Assembly: GCA_013002865.1 (NCBI GenBank)
Contig: JABDLU010000163.1
Location: forward strand, 1-55,501
Source of the DNA: Acidimicrobiia bacterium
GTDB taxonomy: Bacteria > Actinomycetota > Acidimicrobiia > Spongiisociales > SHLN01
Direction of reading: 5' to 3'
DNA: 55,501 nt
Part shown: one piece after another, positions 8,332 to 17,183 of the stretch
Numbering within the stretch: position 1 is the first letter of the stretch
Layout of the letters: the number at the start of each line of letters is the position of its first letter
Made by a program: the position numbers and the translations under genes
Notes under the pieces: model-generated
Database searches by the model: none
What the model was told of the DNA's origin: nothing
What the model saw: only the letters and a program-made list of their open reading frames with translations

Positions 8332-9210
8332 TTAGCCCTGCGCCATCACAGTGGCGGCTGCCCGGCCCTCCGAGCAGCCATCGAGCAACGGACAGTAGGT
8401 GCACCACGGTCCCCCGACCCTGGCGAAGGCCTCCCCGGAATCCCAGCCGGCGCGCAGCGCCGTCACCATGGCGGCGATCCGGGTGACGAGCGCCTGCAGG
8501 TCCGCCTCGGATGGTTCGGTCCGGTGGCGTTCGCCGGTCTTGACCGAGACGGCTTCAACTGCCACCGGGAGCTCGGTGCGGTCCAGCACCCACAACAACG
8601 CATAAAACCCGAGCTGGTCATCCGCCTCGAAAATCCGGCCGGTCTTCCAGTCGACCAGGCGGGGGCGCCCATCCTCGTCGAACACGGCATCGACCCGCCC
8701 CTGCAGCACGACGTCGGGCTGGGGCTCGACCTCCACCGACACCTCAGCGCCCCGGAATCCCTCGGTCGGGAATCGGACGAACCGGTCGTACAGTGCCTGG
8801 GTCTCCGAGACGATCCCGGACAGCTGGCTGGGTTTCAGCCCCAGCTCGCCCATCCGGAAGTTGAGAGCCGGGGCACTACCGATCTCCTCGCGGCACACCT
8901 GGTTGAACTGGTCGGCCCCGATCGGACCATCCTGCAAATGGCGGGCGAAGATCCGGTGCGCCAGCCCCCCGACGAACGCCGGCCGGGACGGCGGGCCGTA
9001 CTCCTGGCGGTAGCGGGCGTTGGCCTTTTCGGGGCACTGCTCGTAAGCCACGAACGACGACGCTGAGACGACGATGCGCTCTCCGGCGGGGACGGCGGGA
9101 AACTCGATCACCGGCCCATCGTATTGGACGGGCGTCCGAGCGGCGCGCATCGCCGACTTTTTCCTGGTGGGGCTCGCGGCTGCCAAAACCGTCATCAGGG
9201 CCTGACCCAT
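8332..9210 (-). CDS. RecB-like PD-(D/E)XK nuclease with 4Fe-4S cluster motif
   Basis: A 292-residue stand-alone nuclease of the RecB/AddB/Cas4 type. GRVDAVFDEDGRPRLVDWKTG carries the D...DxK active site, and DQLGFYALLW is the QxxxY motif. A cysteine at 58 (YEQCPEK) and three near the C-terminus (C270, C273, C279 in CTYCPLLDGC) form the one-plus-three arrangement that binds a 4Fe-4S cluster in AddB and Cas4. No helicase domain or cas gene accompanies it, so the role is probably DNA repair. The start is uncertain: the ATG at 9153 (MRAART) follows a weak AGGA and would remove 19 residues of low-quality N-terminus. Confidence 0.8.
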   Translation of the reverse strand: MGQALMTVLAAASPTRKKSAMRAARTPVQYDGPVIEFPAVPAGERIVVSASSFVAYEQCPEKANARYRQEYGPPSRPAFVGGLAHRIFARHLQDGPIGADQFNQVCREEIGSAPALNFRMGELGLKPSQLSGIVSETQALYDRFVRFPTEGFRGAEVSVEVEPQPDVVLQGRVDAVFDEDGRPRLVDWKTGRIFEADDQLGFYALLWVLDRTELPVAVEAVSVKTGERHRTEPSEADLQALVTRIAAMVTALRAGWDSGEAFARVGGPWCTYCPLLDGCSEGRAAATVMAQG

Positions 9211-9231
9211 CGTCTAGGCGGCCCCGGCCGG

Positions 9232-9237
9232 TACGCT
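9232..9237 (+). promoter_or_regulatory. -10 element of the VanW gene, leaderless type
   Basis: TACGCT lies 8 bases before the ATG at 9246; no ribosome site is visible between them. Confidence 0.5.
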
Positions 9238-9245
9238 GCGCATCC

Positions 9246-11096
9246 ATGACCTGGCCGCGAAAAGCCTCCCTCGCCCTGTTCGGCCTCGTTGTGGTCGGAC
9301 TGGCCGCCTTCACCGTGCGCTCCATCGTCCGGGACGGTGAGGTGCTGCCCGGCGTGTCGGTCGCCGGAGTCGACCTCGGTCGCCTTGGTCGGGAAGATGC
9401 CATGCAGGCCGTCCTGGCGCTCGAAGACGAGCTGGCGACGTCACCGGCGACGGTCGCCATTGAAGGCACCAGCTTCCCGTTCGATCCGGCCCAGGTCGAG
9501 TTCGTGCTGGATTCGGAAGCCATCGTTGCGGCCGCCCTCGACGCCGGACGCCGCTCGGGCTTCACGCAATTCGCCGACTGGGTGACCGGCCGCGACTACG
9601 AGATCCTGCCAGAAGGGCGGATCAACACCCAGGCGGTAGTACAACTCGTCGACGGATGGGAGGAAGCCGCCGCGATCGAGCCGCCCTTCAATGGTGCGGT
9701 CCGCTACGACGGCGGCAGGGTGGTTGCCGACCTGCCCCGGACCGGCCGGCAGGTCGACCGCGACTCCGCACCCGATCGGATCCTGGCCGCTCTGCTGAGC
9801 CGAACGGACCGGCGGGCGGTGCTGGACGTCATCGAAGCAACTCCCGCCGTAACCGCCGCCCAGGCAGCCGATGCGGCCCAGCGGGCCGAAGAGCTGATCG
9901 AGTCCCCGATCACCCTGCAAGGCGGCCTGCCTCCCCTCGAAGTCGAGTTCACAACCAACGACCTGGGGAGAGCCCTCATCTCGACGGTCGTGCTGGATCC
10001 GGAGCCGGACCTCACCGTCGGCTTCGATCCGGAAGCCGTTGCCGACCGCATGGCGCCGGTGGTGGCCGCCCTGGAAGCGCCGCCCCGCAACGCCGAGTTC
10101 GCGGTTACCGGCGACGACGAGGTGATCATCGTGCCGGGCCGCTCCGGAACGGTCATCGACCCAGAGCTGATCGCCGCCGAGCTGGCCGTGGCCGCCTACC
10201 TGCCGGGACGCCGCGCCGCCCTGCCGTTCGCGACCGGCGTCGAACCGGAGTTCAGCACGACCGACGCCGAGGCCCTCGGCATTGCCGGCAAGGTGTCTGA
10301 ATTCACGACGTTCCACCCCTGCTGCCAGCCCCGCGTGACCAATATCCAGCGGATGGCCGACCTGGTCGACGGGGTGATCGTCCTGCCCGGCGAGGAGTTC
10401 TCTCTCAACGAGCACGTCGGCATGCGCACCATCGAGAACGGGTTCGTTGAAGCCCCGATGATCCTGCGAGGCGAGTTCGTCCCCTCGGTGGGCGGGGGCG
10501 TCAGCCAGTTCGCCACCACCCTCTTCAACGCCATGTTCTTCGGCGGGTACGAAGACGTTTACCACCAGCCCCACAGCTACTACTTCAGCCGCTACCCGGA
10601 GGGGCGGGAAGCGACGGTCTCGTTTCCCAATCCCGAGCTGATCTTCCGCAACGACACCGCCGCCGCCATCCTCATCAAGACCGAATACACCGATGAGTCG
10701 ATCACCGTCAAGTTCTTCGGCGACAACGAGGGGCGGCAAGTCTCCGACAGCCTCTCGCCCCGGCGCAACGAGCGCGGCCCCGCGACAGACTATGTAGCCG
10801 ACGCCAGCGTGACTCCCGGTTCTCAAGTGGTCATCGATCGCGGGACCACGGGCTGGACCGTGACGGTAGGGCGCACCATCACCTATGAGGACGGATCGGA
10901 GCGGACCGAAGAGTGGGATTGGACATACCGCCCACAACCCCGGGTGGTGCGCGTCCACCCGTGCGAGGTCCCCGGCAGCGCGGTGAGCTGCCCGACCACT
11001 ACGACACTTCCCCCACCGACAACGACCACGACGACCCCGTCAACCACCACAACCGTTCCAGAGTCGACCACGACCACCAGCACGACAGCGCCGTAA
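9246..11096 (+). CDS. VanW family cell-wall protein with peptidoglycan-binding repeats
   Basis: A 616-residue exported protein. Residues about 7-25 form an N-terminal signal or membrane anchor. Residues about 30-340 contain two PG_binding_4-type repeats (each with the VLPGVSVAGVDLG or similar opening and D/G-rich sheets). The VanW domain follows (about 350-510): TNIQRMADLVDG, VLPGEEFSLNEHVG, GGGVSQFATTLFNA, HPHSY-like QPHSYYFSRYPEGREATVSF. A G5-like stretch and a Thr/Pro-rich tail (TTTTLPPPTTTTTTP type) end the protein without a sorting signal. Such proteins sit at the cell wall; the VanW activity itself is not defined biochemically. The position of the usual Cys in GGGVCQ is Ser here. Confidence 0.87.
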   Translation: MTWPRKASLALFGLVVVGLAAFTVRSIVRDGEVLPGVSVAGVDLGRLGREDAMQAVLALEDELATSPATVAIEGTSFPFDPAQVEFVLDSEAIVAAALDAGRRSGFTQFADWVTGRDYEILPEGRINTQAVVQLVDGWEEAAAIEPPFNGAVRYDGGRVVADLPRTGRQVDRDSAPDRILAALLSRTDRRAVLDVIEATPAVTAAQAADAAQRAEELIESPITLQGGLPPLEVEFTTNDLGRALISTVVLDPEPDLTVGFDPEAVADRMAPVVAALEAPPRNAEFAVTGDDEVIIVPGRSGTVIDPELIAAELAVAAYLPGRRAALPFATGVEPEFSTTDAEALGIAGKVSEFTTFHPCCQPRVTNIQRMADLVDGVIVLPGEEFSLNEHVGMRTIENGFVEAPMILRGEFVPSVGGGVSQFATTLFNAMFFGGYEDVYHQPHSYYFSRYPEGREATVSFPNPELIFRNDTAAAILIKTEYTDESITVKFFGDNEGRQVSDSLSPRRNERGPATDYVADASVTPGSQVVIDRGTTGWTVTVGRTITYEDGSERTEEWDWTYRPQPRVVRVHPCEVPGSAVSCPTTTTLPPPTTTTTTPSTTTTVPESTTTTSTTAP

Positions 11097-11101
11097 GCGG
11101 C

Positions 11102-11398
11102 TCAGTCGTCGTAGAAGACGAAGAAGTCCTCGATGACCGAGCCGATGCGGTCGACCTCGGTGTCGCTCCAGGAATTGGCGCGATGCACGACGATGCCGTT
11201 CGAGCCGACGAACACGCCGGTGACCCCGGTGTCGGCGTCGAACAGGCGGGCGGCGAGTTGGGCCGGGAACGTGGCGTCCCCGGACGGGTCCGGCCGGGAG
11301 CCGAACGATTCCCCGTCTTGTCCAGACAGGCTGCGGTCGGCTTCGAAAATGGCTGTGGCGCCGAGGACGGTGCCGGCGACGCTGATGCTTTGACCCAT
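11102..11398 (-). CDS. Stand-alone Nfu/NifU N-terminal-like domain protein
   Basis: A 98-residue protein. The second half, FPAQLAARLFDADTGVTGVF, then VGSNGIVVHRANSWSD and IGSVIEDFF, follows the pattern of the Nfu N-terminal domain (aliphatic LAxxLFxxxGVxxVFxGxxxIxVxK, then a helix ending near the C-terminus). In Nfu proteins this domain precedes the cluster-carrying NifU C-domain; here it is alone, and a separate C-domain protein is encoded at 50857-51213. A role in iron-sulfur assembly is inferred from the domain only. The -10 element TAGGCT begins with the stop codon of pyk. Confidence 0.6.
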   Translation of the reverse strand: MGQSISVAGTVLGATAIFEADRSLSGQDGESFGSRPDPSGDATFPAQLAARLFDADTGVTGVFVGSNGIVVHRANSWSDTEVDRIGSVIEDFFVFYDD

Positions 11399-11406
11399 GG
11401 CGAGCC

Positions 11407-11412
11407 AGCCTA
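11407..11412 (-). promoter_or_regulatory. -10 element overlapping the pyk stop codon
   Basis: TAGGCT on the minus strand, 8 bases before the ATG at 11398. Its first three bases are the TAG stop of pyruvate kinase. Confidence 0.45.
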
Positions 11413-12834
11413 CTTGTTCCGCTTGAGGCCCGAGCCCACCCGGTGGATCTGTACCAGGTTGGTCTGAGCTCCCTGGTTCGGCGGGATCCCGGCCACCATC
11501 ACGACGTGTTCGCCCGGCTCGACGATGCCTTCGGCGATCAATGCATCACCAGCGGCGATGATCAAGTCGTCCGTGGTGTCGTGGCGGCCGATCAGGCGGG
11601 GCTGCACACCCCAGTAGGCAGCCATTCTCCGGAACGTCGTCTCGTGGTTGGTGAATGCCATGATGTCGGCTTCCGGCCGGTACTTGGAGAGCAGCCGGGC
11701 GGTGCTGCCGGTCTCGGTGAAACATGCCAGGTTGGGAATGCCGAGATTGTGCGACACCTCAACGGCTGCCTTGGCGATGGCCGAGGGGAAGCGGGCGGCA
11801 TGCGCGATGAAGCGGTCCTCGGTCAACAGGTGCAGCTCGGGACTCTTCTCGGCTTCCTGGCAGATGAATTTCATGACCTCGACCGACCGGATCGGGTATT
11901 TGCCGACCGCCGTCTCGGCACTCAGCATGACGGCGTCGGTCCCGTCGAACACCGCGTTGGCGACGTCGGTGACCTCGGCCCGGGTCGGGCGGAAGCTCTC
12001 CTTCATCGATTCGAGCATCTCGGTGGCCGTGATCGAGATCTTCCCGCCGGCGTTGGTGCGGGCAATGATGTCCTTCTGGACCCGGGGTAGCGCCGCCCAC
12101 GACAGCTCAACCCCGAGGTCGCCCCGTGCCACCATGACGCCGTCGGCGGCCCGGATGATCTCGTCGAGAGAACGGTATCCGATCGCCCGCTCGAGCTTGG
12201 CGATGACGGGGACGTCCCCGGCCAGTTTGCGGACCTCCTCCACGTCGCCGGCCGTCCCGACGAACGAGGCCGCAACGGCATCGACGCCCATCTCCGCCCC
12301 CGCTTCGAGGTCGGCACGATCCTTCTCGGTGATGGCGGGCAAGTCAACGCTGAGGCCGGGAAAGGCGGCGCCCTGCTTGTTGCGCAGCTCGCCACCCTGA
12401 ATGACCGTCGCCTTGATCCCGGTGGAGGTCGAGGCGATCTCGACGCTGATCCGGCCGTCCTGGAGCTGAATCAGATCACCCGACGCCAGGTTCTCGACCC
12501 GATCCAGATACTTGATGTAGATCTCGCCCGACGCCGCCTCTTCCTCCCCGGGGAGCAGCTCAACCGAGTCACCCGGCTCGAGGCTGATGGAACCGTCCGG
12601 GAAGGTCCCGACCCGGATCTTGGGCCCCTGAATGTCCTGCAGGACTGCGATGGCCCGGCCGTGTTTCTCGGAGGCTTCGTGGACCCACGCAAGGTTCTGC
12701 TCATGGTCGGCCCGCGAACCGTGCGAGAAGTTGAGACGGGCCACATCCATGCCGGCCTCGACCAGCCGGCTGATGCTGTAGGCGTCGGCAACGGCCGGGC
12801 CGAGGGTGGCGATGATCTTGGTTTTGCGCCTCAC
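11410..12834 (-). CDS. pyk: Pyruvate kinase
   Basis: Last step of glycolysis: phosphoenolpyruvate plus ADP to pyruvate plus ATP, cytoplasmic tetramer. The 474 residues cover the whole protein: N-terminal TKIIATLGPA, ARLNFSHGS (K+/ATP site), LQDIQGPKIRVG, the B-domain (about 70-170), AKLERAIGY, MVARGDLGVE, and ITATEMLESM, where Glu replaces the more common Gln of ATQML. The C-terminal regulatory domain follows (TETGSTARLLSKYRPEADIMAFT). The GTG start at 12834 is supported by the family N-terminus and a TAGGGT -10 element 7 bases upstream. Probably transcribed alone or with the small Nfu-like gene downstream. Confidence 0.96.
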   Translation of the reverse strand: MRRKTKIIATLGPAVADAYSISRLVEAGMDVARLNFSHGSRADHEQNLAWVHEASEKHGRAIAVLQDIQGPKIRVGTFPDGSISLEPGDSVELLPGEEEAASGEIYIKYLDRVENLASGDLIQLQDGRISVEIASTSTGIKATVIQGGELRNKQGAAFPGLSVDLPAITEKDRADLEAGAEMGVDAVAASFVGTAGDVEEVRKLAGDVPVIAKLERAIGYRSLDEIIRAADGVMVARGDLGVELSWAALPRVQKDIIARTNAGGKISITATEMLESMKESFRPTRAEVTDVANAVFDGTDAVMLSAETAVGKYPIRSVEVMKFICQEAEKSPELHLLTEDRFIAHAARFPSAIAKAAVEVSHNLGIPNLACFTETGSTARLLSKYRPEADIMAFTNHETTFRRMAAYWGVQPRLIGRHDTTDDLIIAAGDALIAEGIVEPGEHVVMVAGIPPNQGAQTNLVQIHRVGSGLKRNK

Positions 12835-12841
12835 GGGGAAG

Positions 12842-12847
12842 ACCCTA
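12842..12847 (-). promoter_or_regulatory. -10 element of pyk, leaderless type
   Basis: TAGGGT on the minus strand, 7 bases before the GTG start at 12834. Confidence 0.5.
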
Positions 12848-12878
12848 CCGAGTCACACCGTCGGGGCGTCGAACCGGC

Positions 12879-13862
12879 CTATGAGAACGCCGGAATCACC
12901 TCACGGGCGAACAGCTCGAGGCCGCGCCGGTCGTAGGCCGCTTGCGGAAAGTAGACGATCGCATATTCCATCCCGGCCTGCGCCCACGGCCGGAGCCGTT
13001 CCACGATCTGCTCGGGGGTACCCGCCATCGGACGCACCATCGCCTCGATCCCGTCGAGCCTGTCTTCGTCCACGAACGGGCGATAGCGGTCTCGAATCGC
13101 CGCGATGGTTTCCTCGACCTCCGCCTCCGAGCCGGCGCAGACAACGTTGAAGTTGGTCGAGCGGGTGATCGCATCGAAATCGGTGCCGACATCCTCGCAG
13201 TGCCCGCGCAGGATGTCGGATTTGCGAGCGAACTCCTCAACCGACGCCCCGCCGAAGTTGGTATAGGCGGCGTAGCGGGCGGCCACGTTGAGGGTGAGCT
13301 TCTCTCCCCCACCGGCGATCCAGAAGGGGATGTGCGGCTCCTGGACGGGACGGGGCGAGCAGATGGCACCGTCCAGGCGGTAGTAGGTCCCCTCGAAGGA
13401 GACCTCCTCCTCGGTCCACAACCTCCGCATGATCTCGACCGCTTCACGCAGCATGCCGATGCGGACGGAGGGTTTGGGGAAGTCGTAGCCGTAGCCCTGG
13501 TATTCGTGCTCATACCAGCCGGCGCCGATCCCCATCTCGACCCGCCCACCGCTGATGACGTCGATTCCGGCGGCAACTTTGGCGAGGTAGGCAGGCGGCC
13601 GGTACGAGTTGCACGTGCACATCTGACCGAGCCGCACCCGGCTGGTCACCGCCGCCAGTGCCGCCATCAGCGACCAGGCTTCGTAGGTGACCTCCTGAGT
13701 GGCGACCGGCACGGTGTGGAAGTGGTCGTACACCCACAACGACTCATATCCGGCGGCTTCGATGGCCTGCGCCACCCCGGCCATCGTCTCCCAGTGGTCG
13801 GCAACCGGTATGTCGACCAGATCGAGCCGCCATCCCTGCGGCACAAACGCCCCGAACCTCAT
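12879..13862 (-). CDS. Luciferase-like, probably F420-dependent oxidoreductase
   Basis: A 327-residue (beta/alpha)8 flavin/F420 oxidoreductase of the LLM class. Supporting stretches are MRFGAFVPQGW at the N-terminus, DHFHTVP (position of the F420/flavin-binding segment), TSRVRLGQMCTCNSYRPPAYLAK, GRVEMGIGAGWYEHEYQGYG, and the late AGTPEQIVERL. In actinobacteria this subfamily normally uses reduced F420, and the adjacent divergent gene (13932) makes a step of F420 biosynthesis, which supports that cofactor. Substrate unknown. A TAGCGT -10 element at 13892-13897 would give a leader of about 20 bases that contains AGGGGAG. Confidence 0.85.
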   Translation of the reverse strand: MRFGAFVPQGWRLDLVDIPVADHWETMAGVAQAIEAAGYESLWVYDHFHTVPVATQEVTYEAWSLMAALAAVTSRVRLGQMCTCNSYRPPAYLAKVAAGIDVISGGRVEMGIGAGWYEHEYQGYGYDFPKPSVRIGMLREAVEIMRRLWTEEEVSFEGTYYRLDGAICSPRPVQEPHIPFWIAGGGEKLTLNVAARYAAYTNFGGASVEEFARKSDILRGHCEDVGTDFDAITRSTNFNVVCAGSEAEVEETIAAIRDRYRPFVDEDRLDGIEAMVRPMAGTPEQIVERLRPWAQAGMEYAIVYFPQAAYDRRGLELFAREVIPAFS

Positions 13863-13917
13863 CTACTCACACTCCCCTGCTCGGTGGGGCCACGCTAGCT
13901 CCCACCAGCCCGGCCGG

Positions 13918-13923
13918 TAGTCT
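13918..13923 (+). promoter_or_regulatory. -10 element of cofC, leaderless type
   Basis: TAGTCT stands 8 bases before the GTG at 13932. Confidence 0.45.
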
Positions 13924-13931
13924 GTCGACCC

Positions 13932-14516
13932 GTGCTCATCGCCATCCCCGTCAAGCCGTTCGGTGTCGCCAAGGCGCGCCTCAGCCCGGTGCTGAACGCC
14001 GCCGGGCGGTCTCGGCTCGGGCGGGCCGTTGCCGCTCACACCGTCGGCACGGCTCTCATGACTGGAGAACGGGTGGCCGTGGTGACCGGCGATGACGGGG
14101 TAGCGGCGTGGGCCCGGAGGCTCGGCGCCGAGGTGATCCGGGAGACTGCCGGCGGTGGGCTCAACGGGGCAGCCGACGCGGCCGTCGCCGGGGCCGGGGG
14201 CGGCGACTGGCTGATCCTGCACGCCGACCTCCCTGGAGTCGCCCCGGCCGACATCGAGGCGGCCCGGCACCTGCGTCAGTCCGCCGACTACGTCCTTGCG
14301 CCCTCATACGACGGCGGCACCTCACTGATCGCCGGCCGGGGGTCCTTTCCGTTCGCCTACGGCGCGGGCAGCTTCCACCGGCACCTGCGGGCTGCCGGGG
14401 GCCGGGCCCGGGCACTCGTGCGGACGGGACTGGCGCTCGATCTCGACACTCCCCGTGACCTGGATCTGGCGCGCTCACTGTTTGCCGGCACCGGCTTTCC
14501 GGGGATTCCGGTGTGA
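13932..14516 (+). CDS. cofC: Phospholactate/PEP guanylyltransferase (F420 biosynthesis)
   Basis: Nucleotidyltransferase of the CofC/FbiD family, 194 residues. It activates 2-phospholactate or phosphoenolpyruvate with GTP to give the precursor that FbiA/CofD joins to the deazaflavin in coenzyme F420 synthesis. Seen: IPVKPFGVAKARLSPVL (the GTP-binding KxxxxAKxRL segment), VVTGDDGVAAWARRLGAEVI, GGLNGAADAA, LHADLPGVAPADIE (metal-binding DLP) and APSYDGGTSLI. The GTG at 13932 gives a standard N-terminus. It overlaps the PIG-L deacetylase gene by GTGA. Neighbouring LLM oxidoreductase fits F420 use. In actinobacteria the name fbiD is also used. Confidence 0.85.
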   Translation: MLIAIPVKPFGVAKARLSPVLNAAGRSRLGRAVAAHTVGTALMTGERVAVVTGDDGVAAWARRLGAEVIRETAGGGLNGAADAAVAGAGGGDWLILHADLPGVAPADIEAARHLRQSADYVLAPSYDGGTSLIAGRGSFPFAYGAGSFHRHLRAAGGRARALVRTGLALDLDTPRDLDLARSLFAGTGFPGIPV

Positions 14517-15226
14517 CGACCCTGGCAGTTCCCGGGCGCGCCCTTGCCATTGGTGCGCATCCCGACGACATCGAATTTGGTGCCGGCGGGACCCTCGCCG
14601 GCTGGGCGTCGCGAGGCTGCGAGGTCGTCATGGCCGTCATGACCGACGGCTCGAAGGGCTCGTGGGACCCGGAAGAAATCCCAGCGGCTCTGGTGGCACG
14701 GCGGGCGGACGAGCAGCGCAACGCGGCGCGCATCCTGGGTGCGTCTCGCGTTGAGAAGCTCGGCCACGTCGACGGGGAACTGGTAAACACGCTCGAGGTG
14801 CGCCGGCAGGTGGCGGGCCTGATTCGCACCCACCGGCCCGATGTCGTGTTGTCGCACGACCCGTGGGCACCGTACGAGCTCCATCCCGATCACCGCGCCA
14901 CCGGCTGGGCCGTCGTCGACGGAGCGGTGGCGGCTCGCGACCATTTGTTTTACCCCGACGAGCCGCTCAACCATCACCGGCCGGAGCTCCTGCTGCTGTG
15001 GCGAGCCGCCCAGCCCGATCATTGGCAGGACATCAACGCAACCTTCGAGATCAAGCTCGCCGCCCTGCTCGCTCACGAGTCACAGCACCAGACCACGATG
15101 GCCAACGCCGGCGCCGGGGAAACCGAACGCGAAGCGTTTGCGGCTCAGGTTCGGGCACGGGCCGCCCAAGAGGGAGTAGCCGGCGGCCTGGCGCTGGCCG
15201 AGGCGTTCAAGCAGCTGGCGCTGTAG
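14513..15226 (+). CDS. PIG-L/LmbE family deacetylase
   Basis: A 237-residue zinc-dependent N-acetyl-sugar deacetylase-like protein. AIGAHPDDIEFGAGG gives H16, D18 and D19, and ELHPDHRATG gives the third zinc ligand H127. It is shorter than Mca and MshB and closer in outline to BshB/DUF LmbE proteins. A role in mycothiol or another glycan is possible, since Mca occurs in the same window, but the co-translation with cofC (GTGA overlap) gives no direct substrate hint. The stop is 3 bases from the stop of the convergent ABC ATPase gene. Confidence 0.85.
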   Translation: MTTLAVPGRALAIGAHPDDIEFGAGGTLAGWASRGCEVVMAVMTDGSKGSWDPEEIPAALVARRADEQRNAARILGASRVEKLGHVDGELVNTLEVRRQVAGLIRTHRPDVVLSHDPWAPYELHPDHRATGWAVVDGAVAARDHLFYPDEPLNHHRPELLLLWRAAQPDHWQDINATFEIKLAALLAHESQHQTTMANAGAGETEREAFAAQVRARAAQEGVAGGLALAEAFKQLAL

Positions 15227-15229
15227 CCC

Positions 15230-16417
<1,188 letters not shown>

Positions 16418-16462
16418 GAACAGCCTCCCTGTTTTGATCCGCCCCGACACTATCACTTGCGC

Positions 16463-16468
16463 GATAAT
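16463..16468 (+). promoter_or_regulatory. -10 element of the SDR gene, leaderless type
   Basis: GATAAT, close to the TATAAT consensus, 8 bases before the ATG at 16477; no ribosome site lies between. Confidence 0.5.
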
Positions 16469-16476
16469 CGTGTCTA

Positions 16477-17178
16477 ATGAAAACAGCAATCGTCACGGGT
16501 GGCACCGGCGGCCTGGGCCGCGCCCTCGCTCCCCGGCTCATCGCCCAGGATTATCGGCTCGCCATCACCTATCTCATCCCCGAGGAGGCCGAGACGCTCG
16601 AGAGTCAGCTCGCCCCCGACCCCGAACAGGTCTTTCTCCGGCGGGTAGATTCGTCCGACCCCGAGGCGGTGACGGCCTTTGTAAAGGATGCGGCCGACCG
16701 GTTCGGGTCGGTGGATGCGCTGGTCGCCCTGGTCGGTGGCTGGGCAGGCGGCAAGGATGTCGAGGAAACCGACGATGTGCGCTTCGAGCGGATGATCGAC
16801 CTCAACCTGCGGTCGACGTTCTATGCGGTCCGGGCGGTGCTGCCGATCCTGCGAGCCGCCGGCCGGGGGCGGATCGTCACGGTCGGGAGCCGGGCGGCGG
16901 TCGACAACCCCTCCGGCCAGGCGGCGTTCAACCTCGCCAAGGCCGCCGTGGTGAGCCTGACCAAGTCGGTCGCCAACGAGCTGCGCGGCACCGAGATCAC
17001 TGCGAACGCCCTGCTTCCCTCGCTCATCAACACACCGGCGACCCGGGAAGCCATGCCGTACTCCGACTATGTCGACTGGCCCTCGCCCGAGGAAATCGCC
17101 GCCGTTATCGACTTTATGCTGTCCGACGACTCGGCTGTGCTCAACGGCGCGACGGTCCCGGTGTACGGCAACACGTAG
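16477..17178 (+). CDS. SDR family protein with Phe at the catalytic Tyr position
   Basis: A 233-residue short-chain dehydrogenase/reductase fold. The nucleotide site is [12 protein letters not shown] (about residues 7-18), the NNAG-like position reads LVGGWAGG, and the Ser strand is [10 protein letters not shown]. Where the family has YxxxK the sequence reads [10 protein letters not shown], so Tyr is Phe while Lys is kept. The DNA (GCGTTCAACCTCGCCAAG) confirms this. The protein may be a non-catalytic SDR, or use another acid. Divergent from the sugar ABC ATPase with about 59 bases between. The substrate is not known. Confidence 0.85.
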   Translation: MKTAIVTGGTGGLGRALAPRLIAQDYRLAITYLIPEEAETLESQLAPDPEQVFLRRVDSSDPEAVTAFVKDAADRFGSVDALVALVGGWAGGKDVEETDDVRFERMIDLNLRSTFYAVRAVLPILRAAGRGRIVTVGSRAAVDNPSGQAAFNLAKAAVVSLTKSVANELRGTEITANALLPSLINTPATREAMPYSDYVDWPSPEEIAAVIDFMLSDDSAVLNGATVPVYGNT

Positions 17179-17183
17179 CGGCG

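Noticed and set aside
7741-9066. Plus-strand frame of 441 codons opposite mca and the nuclease gene
   Set aside because: Both minus-strand genes have recognisable catalytic motifs; this frame spans their junction and has no domain.
9441-10958. Long minus-strand frame (505 codons) opposite the VanW gene
   Set aside because: Low-complexity Gly/Asp/Arg composition typical of antisense frames in GC-rich genes; the plus-strand product has clear domains.
16418-16489. Upstream TTG start for the sugar ABC ATPase
   Set aside because: The extra residues are not family-like, the frame would overlap the start of the divergent SDR gene, and GTG 16417 has a good ribosome site.
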